Below are positions 8,395 to 17,493 of a stretch of DNA of 59,684 bases, piece by piece (position 1 is the first letter of the stretch; every line of letters starts with the position of its first letter). Position numbers and translations under genes: made by a program. The notes under the pieces were generated by a model, which made no database searches, had not been told where the DNA came from, and saw only the letters and a program-made list of their open reading frames with translations. The stretch lies in assembly GCA_018818165.1 (NCBI GenBank), contig JAHISP010000085.1:1-59684 (forward strand), in the 5' to 3' direction. The stretch is from Bacteroidota bacterium. Lineage in GTDB: Bacteria; Bacteroidota; Ignavibacteria; Ignavibacteriales; Melioribacteraceae.

Positions 8395-8448
8395 AATGTA
8401 ACTAGTGAGTAATGTAATAATTAAAGTAAGGTTTAATGGTTTTTATAT

Positions 8449-8464
8449 GCTAAATCGGTAAATA
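8449..8464. promoter_or_regulatory. Possible weak second operator of nagX-GH89
   Basis: GCTAAATCGGTAAATA keeps the left half-site and central CG but not the right half-site (10 of 16 positions match the strong site at 12449-12464). It is listed because its centre lies 75 bp from the O1 centre, exactly the separation of the two sites before the TonB receptor gene. Confidence 0.35.
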
Positions 8465-8545
8465 ATTGCTCTTGTATGCTTTTGGAATTCAGTTTGTCTT
8501 TTTATAAAATCAAGTAGCTATCAACAATTTTGGAGAAATTAGAAT

Positions 8546-9655
8546 TTGGAAACAAATATTAACCAGCGACTTTATTCGCTAGATGCATTGCGTGGATTTG
8601 ATATGTTGTGGATTATGGGAACTGAAGAAGTGGTTCACCATATTGCAAAAATTACAGGTACACCTTTTTGGGAAGGATTTTCAAAACTACTTGATCATGC
8701 AGCATGGAATGGGTTTACTTTTTATGACTTAATTTTTCCTCTATTCCTATTTTTAGCAGGAGTCGCAACACCCTATTCGCTTGGTAAGCAAATTGAAAAA
8801 GGAAAAAATAAAAATGAACTATTATTAAAAATAATTAAAAGGGGAGTAATTCTTGTCATTTTGGGTATTGTTTACAATAATGGACTCGAAATTCACCCAA
8901 TAGCAAAAATTCGTTTTGGCAGTGTTTTAGGTCGTATTGGATTAGCTTATATGTTTGCCAATATTATTTATTTATATACCAAACAGCGTGGTCAAATTAT
9001 TTGGTTTTGTAGTCTCCTAATTGGTTATTGGCTATTGTTAGTCTTTAACTCCGCACCTGGTCATCCAATGGGAGAGCTGACTAAGGAAGGCAACTTTGCT
9101 TCATATCTTGATACCTTAATTATGCCTGGACGATTACACCGAGTTATTCATGATCCCGAAGGACTTACATCTACAATTCCAGCTATATCAACGGCACTGC
9201 TTGGTATATTTGTTGGGAATATATTAAAAAACACTAATATCAAAACACAAAATCATACAGTACTAAAGTTAACTGGGCTTGGGATTATTCTTATTATAGT
9301 TGCTCAAGTTTGGAACATTATTTTCCCAATCAATAAAAATTTATGGAGTAGTTCTTTTACACTACAATGTGGAGGAATAAGCACTTTGTTGATGGCACTA
9401 TTCTATTATATAATAGATGTTAAAGGGTATCAGAAGTGGGCATTTTTCTTTAAAGTTATTGGTATGAATTCAATATTGATTTATATGTCCGGCAAGTTTA
9501 TTGATTGGTCATATACTACATCTTCAATTTTCAAGTGGTTAGGTCAAATTGTAGGTGAGCCGTATAATGTTGTTGTTTTGCTTATTTGCTCTGTTGCTGT
9601 TCAATGGCTCTTTTTGCTTTTCCTATATAGAAGGAAACTATTTTTACGTGTTTAG
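8546..9655 (+). CDS. nagX: NagX/HGSNAT-like alpha-glucosaminide N-acetyltransferase
   Basis: 369 residues, polytopic (about ten hydrophobic segments). It starts with the family signature RLYSLDALRGFDMLWIMG, continues with 'LIFPLFLFLAGVATPYS' and has 'GRIGLAYMFANIIYLY' mid-protein, as in bacterial NagX and the transmembrane part of human HGSNAT. HGSNAT passes acetyl from cytosolic acetyl-CoA across the membrane onto terminal alpha-glucosamine so that an alpha-N-acetylglucosaminidase can remove it. Here a GH89 alpha-N-acetylglucosaminidase follows directly, which repeats the lysosomal pair. The start is TTG at 8546 with TGGAGA nine bases upstream. It is controlled by the operator at 8369-8394. 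Acetyltransferase activity of bacterial NagX is inferred from homology. Confidence 0.8.
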   Translation: METNINQRLYSLDALRGFDMLWIMGTEEVVHHIAKITGTPFWEGFSKLLDHAAWNGFTFYDLIFPLFLFLAGVATPYSLGKQIEKGKNKNELLLKIIKRGVILVILGIVYNNGLEIHPIAKIRFGSVLGRIGLAYMFANIIYLYTKQRGQIIWFCSLLIGYWLLLVFNSAPGHPMGELTKEGNFASYLDTLIMPGRLHRVIHDPEGLTSTIPAISTALLGIFVGNILKNTNIKTQNHTVLKLTGLGIILIIVAQVWNIIFPINKNLWSSSFTLQCGGISTLLMALFYYIIDVKGYQKWAFFFKVIGMNSILIYMSGKFIDWSYTTSSIFKWLGQIVGEPYNVVVLLICSVAVQWLFLLFLYRRKLFLRV

Positions 9656-9760
9656 AAACTATTATTCTGTTTCAACAATGCAGTAATTAAATCAATTTTA
9701 TAAGTGAAAGTTATCTCTAAAACAATTAGTTAAACTTTATTAATAAATAAAATAAATATT

Positions 9761-11968
9761 ATGATAAAATTAAAATTCATGAAATTCTTATTAATAATTA
9801 GTCTTCTATTTATTATTTCATTTGGTTGCAAAGAAGAAGTTAATATTCTACCAGCAAATGAGTTAGCAGAAAGGTTATTAAAGGATCGTTCTAAGGACTT
9901 TAAATTCATTTTAAATAATCATGAACAAAATGGTGATAAAGTTTCAGTTACTACCCAAAGTGGTAAAGTAATTATTGAAGGTTCATCAAATATTGCGTTA
10001 ACATATGGCTTATATAGCTACTTAAAGCATATTAGTGCAGCTATGGTAAATTGGGAAGGTACTCGGATAGATTTATCGAAAAACATTAAGGATGGAACGC
10101 TTATAAACTTCAGCACTCCTTTTAAATATCGCTCATATCTTAATGTCTGTGCATTTGGTTACACAACACCATGGTGGAACTGGGATAGATGGGAGCAAGA
10201 AATAGATTGGATGGCATTGCATGGAATAAACATGCCTACAGCTATGGAAGGTCAAGAAGTAGTTCTAAATAAATTGTGGTCCGAATTTGGGCTAAACGAA
10301 GATGAATTGAATAATCATTTTACCGGACCTGCATTTTTGCCATGGCAAAGAATGGGAAACATAAACAATCATCAAGGACCCTTACCTGAGTCATGGTTAG
10401 CAAAGAAACATGATTTGCAAATTAAAATTTTAGAAAGAATGCATTCATTAGGAATGAAACCAGTTGTTCCGGCTTTCAATGGATACGTTCCAAAAGTATT
10501 TTTAGAAAAATTCCCAAATGCTAAAATACACAAAATGGAATCTTGGGGAGGTGGACTTGAGGAAACTTACTGGTTAGATCCTATGGATACGTTGTTTGCA
10601 AGAATTGGTAAGAGATTTATTGAAATTTATTCTGAAATATATGGAAAAGAAAACTACTACTTAATTGATGCTTTTAACGAAATGAAACCGCCAGTTTCGG
10701 CAGAAAACAAGCTTGAAGAATTAACTAAATATGGTTCATCTATTTATAAAACAATAAAAGAAACAAATCCCAATGGTAAATGGATTATGCAAGGTTGGTT
10801 ATTTGGAGATGATAAGGAGTTTTGGACACCAGAAGCAGTAGCAGCATTTTTAAGAGAAATTCCTAACGATAAAATGATAATTCAGGATTTTGGAAATGAT
10901 AGGCGGGAAGTCTGGAAGGATGCAAATGCTTTTTATGGTAAAGAATGGATTTATGGGTATGTGCATAATTATGGTGGAACAAATCCTGTCTTTGGGGATT
11001 TAGAGTTTTACAATACGCAATTAACGGATTTGCAAAACAATCCTAATAAAAAGAATTTAATTGGTTATGGAGTAATGCCTGAAGGATTAAATACTAATTC
11101 AGTAGTCTATGAATATATTTATGACTTAGCTTGGTCTACAAGTGGTCTTGAACTTGATAACTGGTTGATCTTATATACAAAAGCTAGATACGGCAAGAGT
11201 TCTGCTAATTCCGAGGCAGCATGGAATTTATTTAAAAAATCAGTTTATAACACTAAATATTGGACTCCAAGATGGTGGGAAGGAGCTGGAACATATTTGT
11301 TCAATAAACGCCCCACATTAAATATTACAGAATTTGCAGGACACCCAGGAGATTTATGTAAGCTAGAACAAGGTATTAAACTCCTAATTAAGGATTCTGA
11401 TATCTTTAAGGAGAACGAGTTTTATAAATACGATCTGCTAGATTTTACTAAACATTATCTCTCAATTAAACTAGACTCAATTTTAGTTAAATGTGTGGAT
11501 GCATACAGTAAAAATGATTTAGAAAAAGGGGATGAATTGTATACCAAGTCAGAAAGGCTTTCTTATGAAATAGATTCCTTGATAGCTGGGCAACCACTAA
11601 ATAGTCTTAACTATTGGCTTTCTTCCGCTTGGAATTATGGAGAGTCAGAATCAGAATCTAAGTTGTATCTGCAAAATGCTAAAATGCAAATAACTGTTTG
11701 GGGAGGCAATCATTTAAAGGATTATGCATCCAAATCGTGGCATGGAATGTACCGAGAATTTTACTGGCCAAGATGGAACACCTTTCTCAAATCTTTCCGT
11801 GAAGCAAATGTAAAGAATGAGCAATTTGATGAATTAATTGTTCAAGAAAAAATAAGAAATTGGGAAATTGAATGGACTAAAGAGCCAGAAATGTATCCTC
11901 GTAACCACTTAATTAAACCAATTGAATATGCAATTTTTCTCATGGACAAATATTCAAATTGTAAATAA
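9761..11968 (+). CDS. GH89 alpha-N-acetylglucosaminidase lipoprotein
   Basis: 735 residues, the size of human NAGLU. The lipoprotein signal LLIISLLFIISFGC places the anchor Cys at residue 23. A small N-terminal domain follows (about 30-120), then the catalytic barrel starting near 'FKYRSYLNVCAFGYTTPWWNW' (about 122-142) and a helical C-terminal domain. Glu307 in DAFNEMKPP and Glu441 in VMPEGLNTN match the catalytic acid/base and nucleophile of the family. GH89 enzymes remove terminal alpha-linked GlcNAc, as in heparan GlcNAc-alpha-1,4-GlcA. The gap to nagX is 105 bases with no terminator, so they are probably one transcript. Expected location is the periplasm or outer membrane. Confidence 0.9.
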   Translation: MIKLKFMKFLLIISLLFIISFGCKEEVNILPANELAERLLKDRSKDFKFILNNHEQNGDKVSVTTQSGKVIIEGSSNIALTYGLYSYLKHISAAMVNWEGTRIDLSKNIKDGTLINFSTPFKYRSYLNVCAFGYTTPWWNWDRWEQEIDWMALHGINMPTAMEGQEVVLNKLWSEFGLNEDELNNHFTGPAFLPWQRMGNINNHQGPLPESWLAKKHDLQIKILERMHSLGMKPVVPAFNGYVPKVFLEKFPNAKIHKMESWGGGLEETYWLDPMDTLFARIGKRFIEIYSEIYGKENYYLIDAFNEMKPPVSAENKLEELTKYGSSIYKTIKETNPNGKWIMQGWLFGDDKEFWTPEAVAAFLREIPNDKMIIQDFGNDRREVWKDANAFYGKEWIYGYVHNYGGTNPVFGDLEFYNTQLTDLQNNPNKKNLIGYGVMPEGLNTNSVVYEYIYDLAWSTSGLELDNWLILYTKARYGKSSANSEAAWNLFKKSVYNTKYWTPRWWEGAGTYLFNKRPTLNITEFAGHPGDLCKLEQGIKLLIKDSDIFKENEFYKYDLLDFTKHYLSIKLDSILVKCVDAYSKNDLEKGDELYTKSERLSYEIDSLIAGQPLNSLNYWLSSAWNYGESESESKLYLQNAKMQITVWGGNHLKDYASKSWHGMYREFYWPRWNTFLKSFREANVKNEQFDELIVQEKIRNWEIEWTKEPEMYPRNHLIKPIEYAIFLMDKYSNCK

Positions 11969-12419
11969 TAAAAGTATAAAAGATAAAAAATAACTCTTGA
12001 GATAAGAATTTATTGGTCACAGTAGGAGTTAAAACTATGTACTTATGTGCATCTAGCTTTATCTTCTAAAAATGTCATAATAAATAATAAACGTCAAAAA
12101 GAAAAATTTTAAACAAATAGCAAAAACGAATCATCAAAAACCAAACTCAATATTTTTGGATGAATCATGCAAAAAAAAGATAAAAGTTTGGATACTAGAA
12201 ATTGAAATTTGGATATTATTTGGTTTTTGTGGTTTGTTATTTGGTCTTTCAAAACAAATTTTACGGTTACTGAGCTGGCGAAATATTCATAATCAACACT
12301 ATGGATTGGCAGTCCAGTGAATTATTTGATTATAATTAGAATATGATAGCGTCTCTCATTTTTATTCTATCTGAAGTTTCACTCTTCTATTTTCGGTTTC
12401 CCTCTTTCTAAAAAAATAC
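11969..12419. other. AT-rich spacer upstream of the TonB receptor promoter
   Basis: No coding sequence is supported. The part around 12135-12245 is a degenerate low-complexity stretch with repeated TTTGG motifs, including CAAAAACCAAA (12135-12145) and its inverse TTTGGTTTTTG (12219-12229). It looks like decayed intergenic repeat rather than a gene. No clear terminator follows GH89. Confidence 0.4.
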
Positions 12420-12448
12420 TTGACAAATTAGGAAAAAGAATTTATTTT
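12420..12448 (+). promoter_or_regulatory. Promoter of the TonB receptor unit
   Basis: TTGACA (12420-12425), a 17-base spacer, and TATTTT (12443-12448) precede the TonB receptor. The -10 lies inside the operator at 12440-12473, so bound repressor would exclude RNA polymerase. Confidence 0.65.
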
Positions 12449-12473
12449 ACTAAAGCGGTTTAGTAAAATAAAT
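12440..12473. promoter_or_regulatory. LacI-family operator O1 of the TonB receptor unit
   Basis: Perfect 15-bp arms (12440-12454 and 12459-12473) flank GCGG. The core is ACTAAAGCGGTTTAGT (12449-12464). It is the strongest of the sites and shares its 6-bp half-sites with the nagX operator. The central GCGG is the reverse complement of the CCGC in the nagX site. Confidence 0.8.
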
Positions 12474-12523
12474 AAATGTTATAAAAGCATGGTTATATAA
12501 AGGGTTATATAACTCCGAGTATA

Positions 12524-12539
12524 ACTAGAACGGTTTAGT
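12524..12539. promoter_or_regulatory. LacI-family operator O2 of the TonB receptor unit
   Basis: ACTAGAACGGTTTAGT matches the O1 core at 14 of 16 positions. Its centre is 75 bp downstream of the O1 centre, close to seven helical turns, so both sites face the same side of the helix. It lies in the leader, 39 bases before the GTG start. Confidence 0.65.
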
Positions 12540-12577
12540 AAAAATTTTATAAAAATAATTAAGCAATAGGTGTAAAA

Positions 12578-15500
12578 GTGAGAAATTCTACATTATTTAA
12601 GTTAAGTGTTTTTATACTTTTAATAATTCCATCATTTATTTTTGCTTCAGGTGGTATAAAAGGTGTTGTTACCGATTCTCTTAGTAATGAAGAGTTAGTT
12701 GGTGCAAACGTCATATTAGTTGGTACTTCTTTAGGAGCTTCATCAAATATTGAAGGAGAGTATTCTATATCTGCAATTCCTTCGGGTCAGTATATTGTCA
12801 AATGTTCATATCTTGGATATAATTCCAAAGAAATTTCAGTAGTAGTAGTAGATAATAGGACTATTAAATTAAATTTTACTTTATTATATAATTCAGTTGT
12901 AGGTGAAGAAGTTATAATCTCAGCTCAAGCACTTGGGCAAGCAGCCGCAATTAATCAGCAATTAACCTCAAATACAATTGTAAATGTAATCTCAGAGCAA
13001 AAAATTAAAGAATTGCCAGATGCAAATGCTGCTGAAGCATTAGGTAGATTACCAGGTATTTCAGTTATACGATCTGGTGGTGAGGCTAACAAAATAACGC
13101 TTCGTGGGTTAAGTCAAAACATGACTACAGTTACGGTTGATGGTGTTAAACTATCTCCAACAGATGCCGATTCAAGAGGTATAGATCTTAGTACTATTTC
13201 TCAAGGTTCTTTATCTGGCATAGTATTATCAAAAGCTATTACATCGGATATGGAAGCAGAAGCGATAGCCGGTAATATTAATTTTGTTACACGTATTGCT
13301 CCTGAGATAAGAGAAATTCAAGTAGATGCTTTGGGTTCATATAGTGGTATTGAGAATTCTGCTGAACAATATAATTTTTTAGGTAGATATGGAGAGAGGT
13401 TCTTTGAGAACGCTCTTGGAGTTCAGTTTTTTGGTAATTTTGAGAGACGAATTAGAAGCAGCGAACAATATGATGTAAACATTGATGAATTAGACTTAGC
13501 AGGTTCTGACTATCAACTAAGTAATTTTACATTAAAATATACTCCTGAAATTAGAAAAAGATCTGGTGTCAAATTACTTTTTGATTATAAAACACCTGAT
13601 GATGGTATAATTAAATTAAACACCGAATATAGTAGAACTGACAGAAATTTATCAATACTAGACAGAAATTATCCTATCACTACCGGAGATGTTGGGATTA
13701 ACTTTCAGGGACAAGAAGTTAATATAGATATTTTAAATATTTCCTTACAAGGTGAAAACTATATTTCTGATTGGCAAATTAACTGGAATATGTCATACAG
13801 TGAATCAGGATCAGAAACACCTTATGATTATTCTACGCATTTTCTTGAACCGTCAATTTTTGAGAATGAAGAAGTTATTTCAGGGATGAATTTTATTCCT
13901 CAAAACCTTAGAAATACAACTGACTATGAAAAGTTAATCCCATATGCATTAAACAATTTTGATCTTGCATATTTTACTCGTGCAGAAAGTAGAACTTCTT
14001 CAAATCTTGATTTTGAAAAAACAATCTTTCTTGATGTTAAAAAGACTTATAATATAATAGGCTTATCCGGAGAGCTTAAATTCGGAGGAAAATATCGTTC
14101 AAAATATCATAGAAAAAGTACTACCCTTAGACAAGCATTATATTATAATGGAATTGGTAATGGATTTTATGACTATGTAAAATTGAGCGATGGAACAGTT
14201 GTTCCAAAAGATTTTGCGAGTTATGGCTATGAAGACCTAAAAATAAAAAGCAATTTAATCCTTTTAACTAATTTTCTTGAATCTTCTTCCAGGGATTTAT
14301 TTGGTAAGTACTCACTAAATCCCCTTATTGATGCAGATAGGTCTAAAGATTGGTTTGATTTAAATATCAATGGGTTTAATCCGTTAACAAATCGAGATGA
14401 ATTTGCTGTTGACAAGTCAGATGTAGGTACAAATTATAATTTGACAGAAAGTATTTCTTCTGGTTACTTAATGAATACTTTGAACTTTGGAACAGTTGCT
14501 ACATTTATTGCTGGTGTTAGAATTGAGCATGATGCAAATACATATAATGCTTTCTATACTAATGAAGAGGTTACGGAATTCTCAGTTTTTTCTGATACCA
14601 CATCTACTTACCAAGAAACTATTGTGCTTCCAAACTTTCATCTCATTTTTAGACCTACAGACTTTATGAATCTGCGCTTTGCAGCTTATAGAGGTATTCA
14701 GAGACCAGATTTTAATTTTAGATTACCTACATATGTTTATGGTCGTAAAAATGTTTATAATGGAGAAGGACCATATGTTATACTTGGCAATAGCCATTTG
14801 AAAAATGCATATGCCTGGAATTTTGAAGTTAATACACAATTTTATGGAAACTCAATAGGATTGTTGTCTGTATCAGCTTTTTATAAAACTATTAAAAACG
14901 AAGTGCGACAACTTTTTTATGTGCCAATTAAAGATAAAGAGACTGTTGATAGTTTAGGTATTGTTTATCCAGCAGATGCAGTACCATTTAGCACTGAGTA
15001 TAAACTAACATATCCTTACAACACAGATAAAGAAACTCGTGTATGGGGTTTTGAATTTGAACATCAACATAGTTTTCGTTATTTGCCTGGTTTACTAAGT
15101 AATATTGTGTTAAGCTATAATATGTCTCTTATTAAAACTGAATCATATACACCTGCATACAAAACTATAGAATATGAAGTTAAGCTCCCAGGATTTCCTT
15201 TCCCTACAAAGAAAACAAAAGTTGTGTTATATGAAGCAGAAAGCAGAACATCAAATGCACCTGAAATTTTTGGTAACCTATCATTAGGTTATGATATTGG
15301 AGGTTTTTCTGGAAGAATATCATACTTCTATCAAGGTGAGTATTATGCACTTTATTCTGGAAATAATTATGCAAATAGAATACAAAAAGCATTTGGAAGG
15401 CTGGATTTATCTCTAAAGCAGAAAATTTCTGAAATGATTTCGATTGGTTTAAATGTTAACAATCTTACTGATGCTGAGGAAGGTGTTTTTCTAGAAAATA

Positions 15501-15580
15501 AAGTAGCTGGGAGGAGAAATGATGTTTCTAGTTACAGATACGGAACTACAGCAGATCTCTTACTTAGAGTATCATTATAA
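12578..15580 (+). CDS. TonB-dependent outer-membrane receptor (glycan uptake)
   Basis: 1000 residues. A signal peptide (about 1-23, ending IPSFIFA) is followed by a CarboxypepD_reg-like beta domain (about 25-105: GGIKGVVTDSLSNEELVGANV). The plug comes next (about 125-240: 'LPDANAAEALGRLPGISVIR', 'ITLRGLSQNMTTVTVDGVKL'), then a 22-strand-type barrel ending in an aromatic-poor LLRVSL. This is the SusC-like class, but no SusD partner gene is adjacent or elsewhere in the window. The start is GTG with AGGTG eight bases upstream. Two LacI-type operators precede it. It presumably imports the oligosaccharide or glycoconjugate this locus degrades. Confidence 0.9.
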   Translation: MRNSTLFKLSVFILLIIPSFIFASGGIKGVVTDSLSNEELVGANVILVGTSLGASSNIEGEYSISAIPSGQYIVKCSYLGYNSKEISVVVVDNRTIKLNFTLLYNSVVGEEVIISAQALGQAAAINQQLTSNTIVNVISEQKIKELPDANAAEALGRLPGISVIRSGGEANKITLRGLSQNMTTVTVDGVKLSPTDADSRGIDLSTISQGSLSGIVLSKAITSDMEAEAIAGNINFVTRIAPEIREIQVDALGSYSGIENSAEQYNFLGRYGERFFENALGVQFFGNFERRIRSSEQYDVNIDELDLAGSDYQLSNFTLKYTPEIRKRSGVKLLFDYKTPDDGIIKLNTEYSRTDRNLSILDRNYPITTGDVGINFQGQEVNIDILNISLQGENYISDWQINWNMSYSESGSETPYDYSTHFLEPSIFENEEVISGMNFIPQNLRNTTDYEKLIPYALNNFDLAYFTRAESRTSSNLDFEKTIFLDVKKTYNIIGLSGELKFGGKYRSKYHRKSTTLRQALYYNGIGNGFYDYVKLSDGTVVPKDFASYGYEDLKIKSNLILLTNFLESSSRDLFGKYSLNPLIDADRSKDWFDLNINGFNPLTNRDEFAVDKSDVGTNYNLTESISSGYLMNTLNFGTVATFIAGVRIEHDANTYNAFYTNEEVTEFSVFSDTTSTYQETIVLPNFHLIFRPTDFMNLRFAAYRGIQRPDFNFRLPTYVYGRKNVYNGEGPYVILGNSHLKNAYAWNFEVNTQFYGNSIGLLSVSAFYKTIKNEVRQLFYVPIKDKETVDSLGIVYPADAVPFSTEYKLTYPYNTDKETRVWGFEFEHQHSFRYLPGLLSNIVLSYNMSLIKTESYTPAYKTIEYEVKLPGFPFPTKKTKVVLYEAESRTSNAPEIFGNLSLGYDIGGFSGRISYFYQGEYYALYSGNNYANRIQKAFGRLDLSLKQKISEMISIGLNVNNLTDAEEGVFLENKVAGRRNDVSSYRYGTTADLLLRVSL

Positions 15581-15626
15581 AATATAATTATTTCAATTAA
15601 TTACAACAAACAAAAAGGAGTTTCAA

Positions 15627-17324
15627 ATGAAAAAAACATTTCGTCTTTTAGTAATTGCACTATTTGTAATGTTATTTAGTGTAAAATTTCTTGCCCAATC
15701 GCATGAGATGTATCTTCCAATACCTACTGAGATAGTTTATCTTAATGAAATTATTAAAGGTGATACACTTTCCACTGGGGATAGAGCAGATTTAGAAAGA
15801 GTATATGTTTTACAACGTGGTGGAACTTGGTTCTACAATGGTGTTATTAAAAACATCGATTGGGATATTAGAATTAAAGCAGAAGATGGTGAGGGAGCTA
15901 TCCCATTGATTTATGGTCTTGTTGAAGCTGGTGGTACTAATGTACCTATAGATTTTATTGATGCTCAAGGTAATGTATATTTAAAAAATATTGCAGTAAA
16001 TGGTATTTTTGATGTTGACCCTGATTATGCAGCTTTTACTTATGGAGCTCCAAGAGAATTAATAGTATTTAACGTATCTGGAAATTATACTATGACAGTT
16101 ACAGGATGTATATTTGAAAATGCTTACCAAGCTGATCTTCGTACTTTTGCTGGTATACGTTCAATAAATGTAACTGATTGTATTTTTGCTAATAGTGGAA
16201 CTCTTCCTTGGCAAAGTATTAGTAATGGTAGAGCAGTTGATCTAAGAAATACTTCTTGCGACACCTTGAAAATGGTTAATAATACTTTTGTAAACGGTAA
16301 TGACAGAGTAGTACGTCATATTGGAAGTACAGCTCGTTTAAATACTTTTATATTTGAACATAATACAGTTCTTAATAATGGTGGTAGATATGGTGTTTTA
16401 GCATTAGGTCTTATTGGTGATGATGTACGTATCAAAGACAATTTGTTTGTTGATGCTATGGCATTAGGTGCTGATACTAGTGAAAGCCGACAATGGGATT
16501 TTAGAGAAAATGGTGAGCCATTTAGCGATGTAATTCTTGATAAAGTTAATATGACTATGGTATACAGTCAGAGTGAAGGTGACTCAGCTTATGCTACAAA
16601 TTTTGATATAACAAATAACTATTTGTATGATACTCAAGAAATATTGGATGTTTGGGCCAAAATTAAAAGTGAAACTGGAAATAGTACTTTAATGACAGCT
16701 ACCCCATTAACCAAATTTATAGCAAGCAAAATTGATAATGCAACAACTACTGCATTTATTAAATTAGAGAATGGAATTAACTTTACAGAGGCACCTTCAC
16801 CAATGTCTGAAATGGTATATTGGAATCTTAGACCTGCTCCTGAGGGTGCTGGTGAAAAATCTAATGGTGGAACTGAATTTAGGGATTTTGACAGAAGAAC
16901 AACTGTTTACCACAGAGATACATTAGATTGTAGCTATGAAGTTTCTTCACCAGCTTATCTTGGTGGTTCAGATGGTTTCCCAGTTGGTGATTTAAATTGG
17001 TTCCCTAGTAAAAAAGCTGATTGGATAACCGATGTTGAAGCTGTTGATGGAAATATACCAGTTGAATTTTCGCTTGAACAAAATTACCCAAATCCTTTTA
17101 ATCCATCTACATTAATTAGGTTTAGTATTCCTGAAGTAAGTAAAGTTACTTTATCAGTTTATAATCTTCTTGGTCAAAAAGTAGCATCACTAGTTAATAA
17201 AAATATGAATGCTGGAAATCATGAAATAAATTTTAATGCCAATGGACTAAGCACAGGTATTTATTTCTATACAATAAATGCTGGAAATTTCCAGAGTACT
17301 AGAAAAATGATGTTAATTAAATAG
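15627..17324 (+). CDS. T9SS-secreted right-handed beta-helix surface protein
   Basis: 565 residues. It has a signal peptide (about 1-24, ending FLAQS) and a central repetitive beta-helix-like region (about 90-330) with recurring 'N.T..V.NC.F.N' ladder motifs such as MTVTGCIFENA, INVTDCIFANS and LKMVNNTFVNG. A C-terminal type IX secretion sorting domain (about 480-565) contains EQNYPNPFNPST and NLLGQKV and ends GNFQSTRKMMLIK. It resembles the DUF4957/DUF5123 polysaccharide-associated beta-helix proteins. I see no lyase active-site set, so it may be a binding protein. It sits 46 bases after the TonB receptor, in the slot where SusD would be expected, and is followed by a hairpin. Confidence 0.75.
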   Translation: MKKTFRLLVIALFVMLFSVKFLAQSHEMYLPIPTEIVYLNEIIKGDTLSTGDRADLERVYVLQRGGTWFYNGVIKNIDWDIRIKAEDGEGAIPLIYGLVEAGGTNVPIDFIDAQGNVYLKNIAVNGIFDVDPDYAAFTYGAPRELIVFNVSGNYTMTVTGCIFENAYQADLRTFAGIRSINVTDCIFANSGTLPWQSISNGRAVDLRNTSCDTLKMVNNTFVNGNDRVVRHIGSTARLNTFIFEHNTVLNNGGRYGVLALGLIGDDVRIKDNLFVDAMALGADTSESRQWDFRENGEPFSDVILDKVNMTMVYSQSEGDSAYATNFDITNNYLYDTQEILDVWAKIKSETGNSTLMTATPLTKFIASKIDNATTTAFIKLENGINFTEAPSPMSEMVYWNLRPAPEGAGEKSNGGTEFRDFDRRTTVYHRDTLDCSYEVSSPAYLGGSDGFPVGDLNWFPSKKADWITDVEAVDGNIPVEFSLEQNYPNPFNPSTLIRFSIPEVSKVTLSVYNLLGQKVASLVNKNMNAGNHEINFNANGLSTGIYFYTINAGNFQSTRKMMLIK

Positions 17325-17350
17325 TTTATATTTTTAAGTAATATTATATT

Positions 17351-17376
17351 ATTAGCCGGTAGTTTTGCCGGCTAAT
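17351..17376 (+). terminator. Hairpin after the TonB receptor/T9SS pair
   Basis: ATTAGCCGG (17351-17359) and CCGGCTAAT (17368-17376) form a 9-bp stem, 26 bases after the stop. The sequence after it is A/T-rich but has no solid T-run. It could attenuate transcription and so lower expression of the downstream genes relative to the receptor. Confidence 0.65.
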
Positions 17377-17493
17377 TAAATTATTATTATTTATTGCAAG
17401 CGTTTTTTCTTATTAAAATTTTTTATAATATATTTTCATTTAAAATTATCTTATTGATAAAATGGTCTTGACTAAAAAGGTAAATTTGTAAAT

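Noticed and set aside
17396-17416. TTGCAAGCGTTTTTT as a LacI autoregulatory site
   Set aside because: It has a CG step but no inverted symmetry and no match to the ACTAAA-nCGn-TTTAGT sites.
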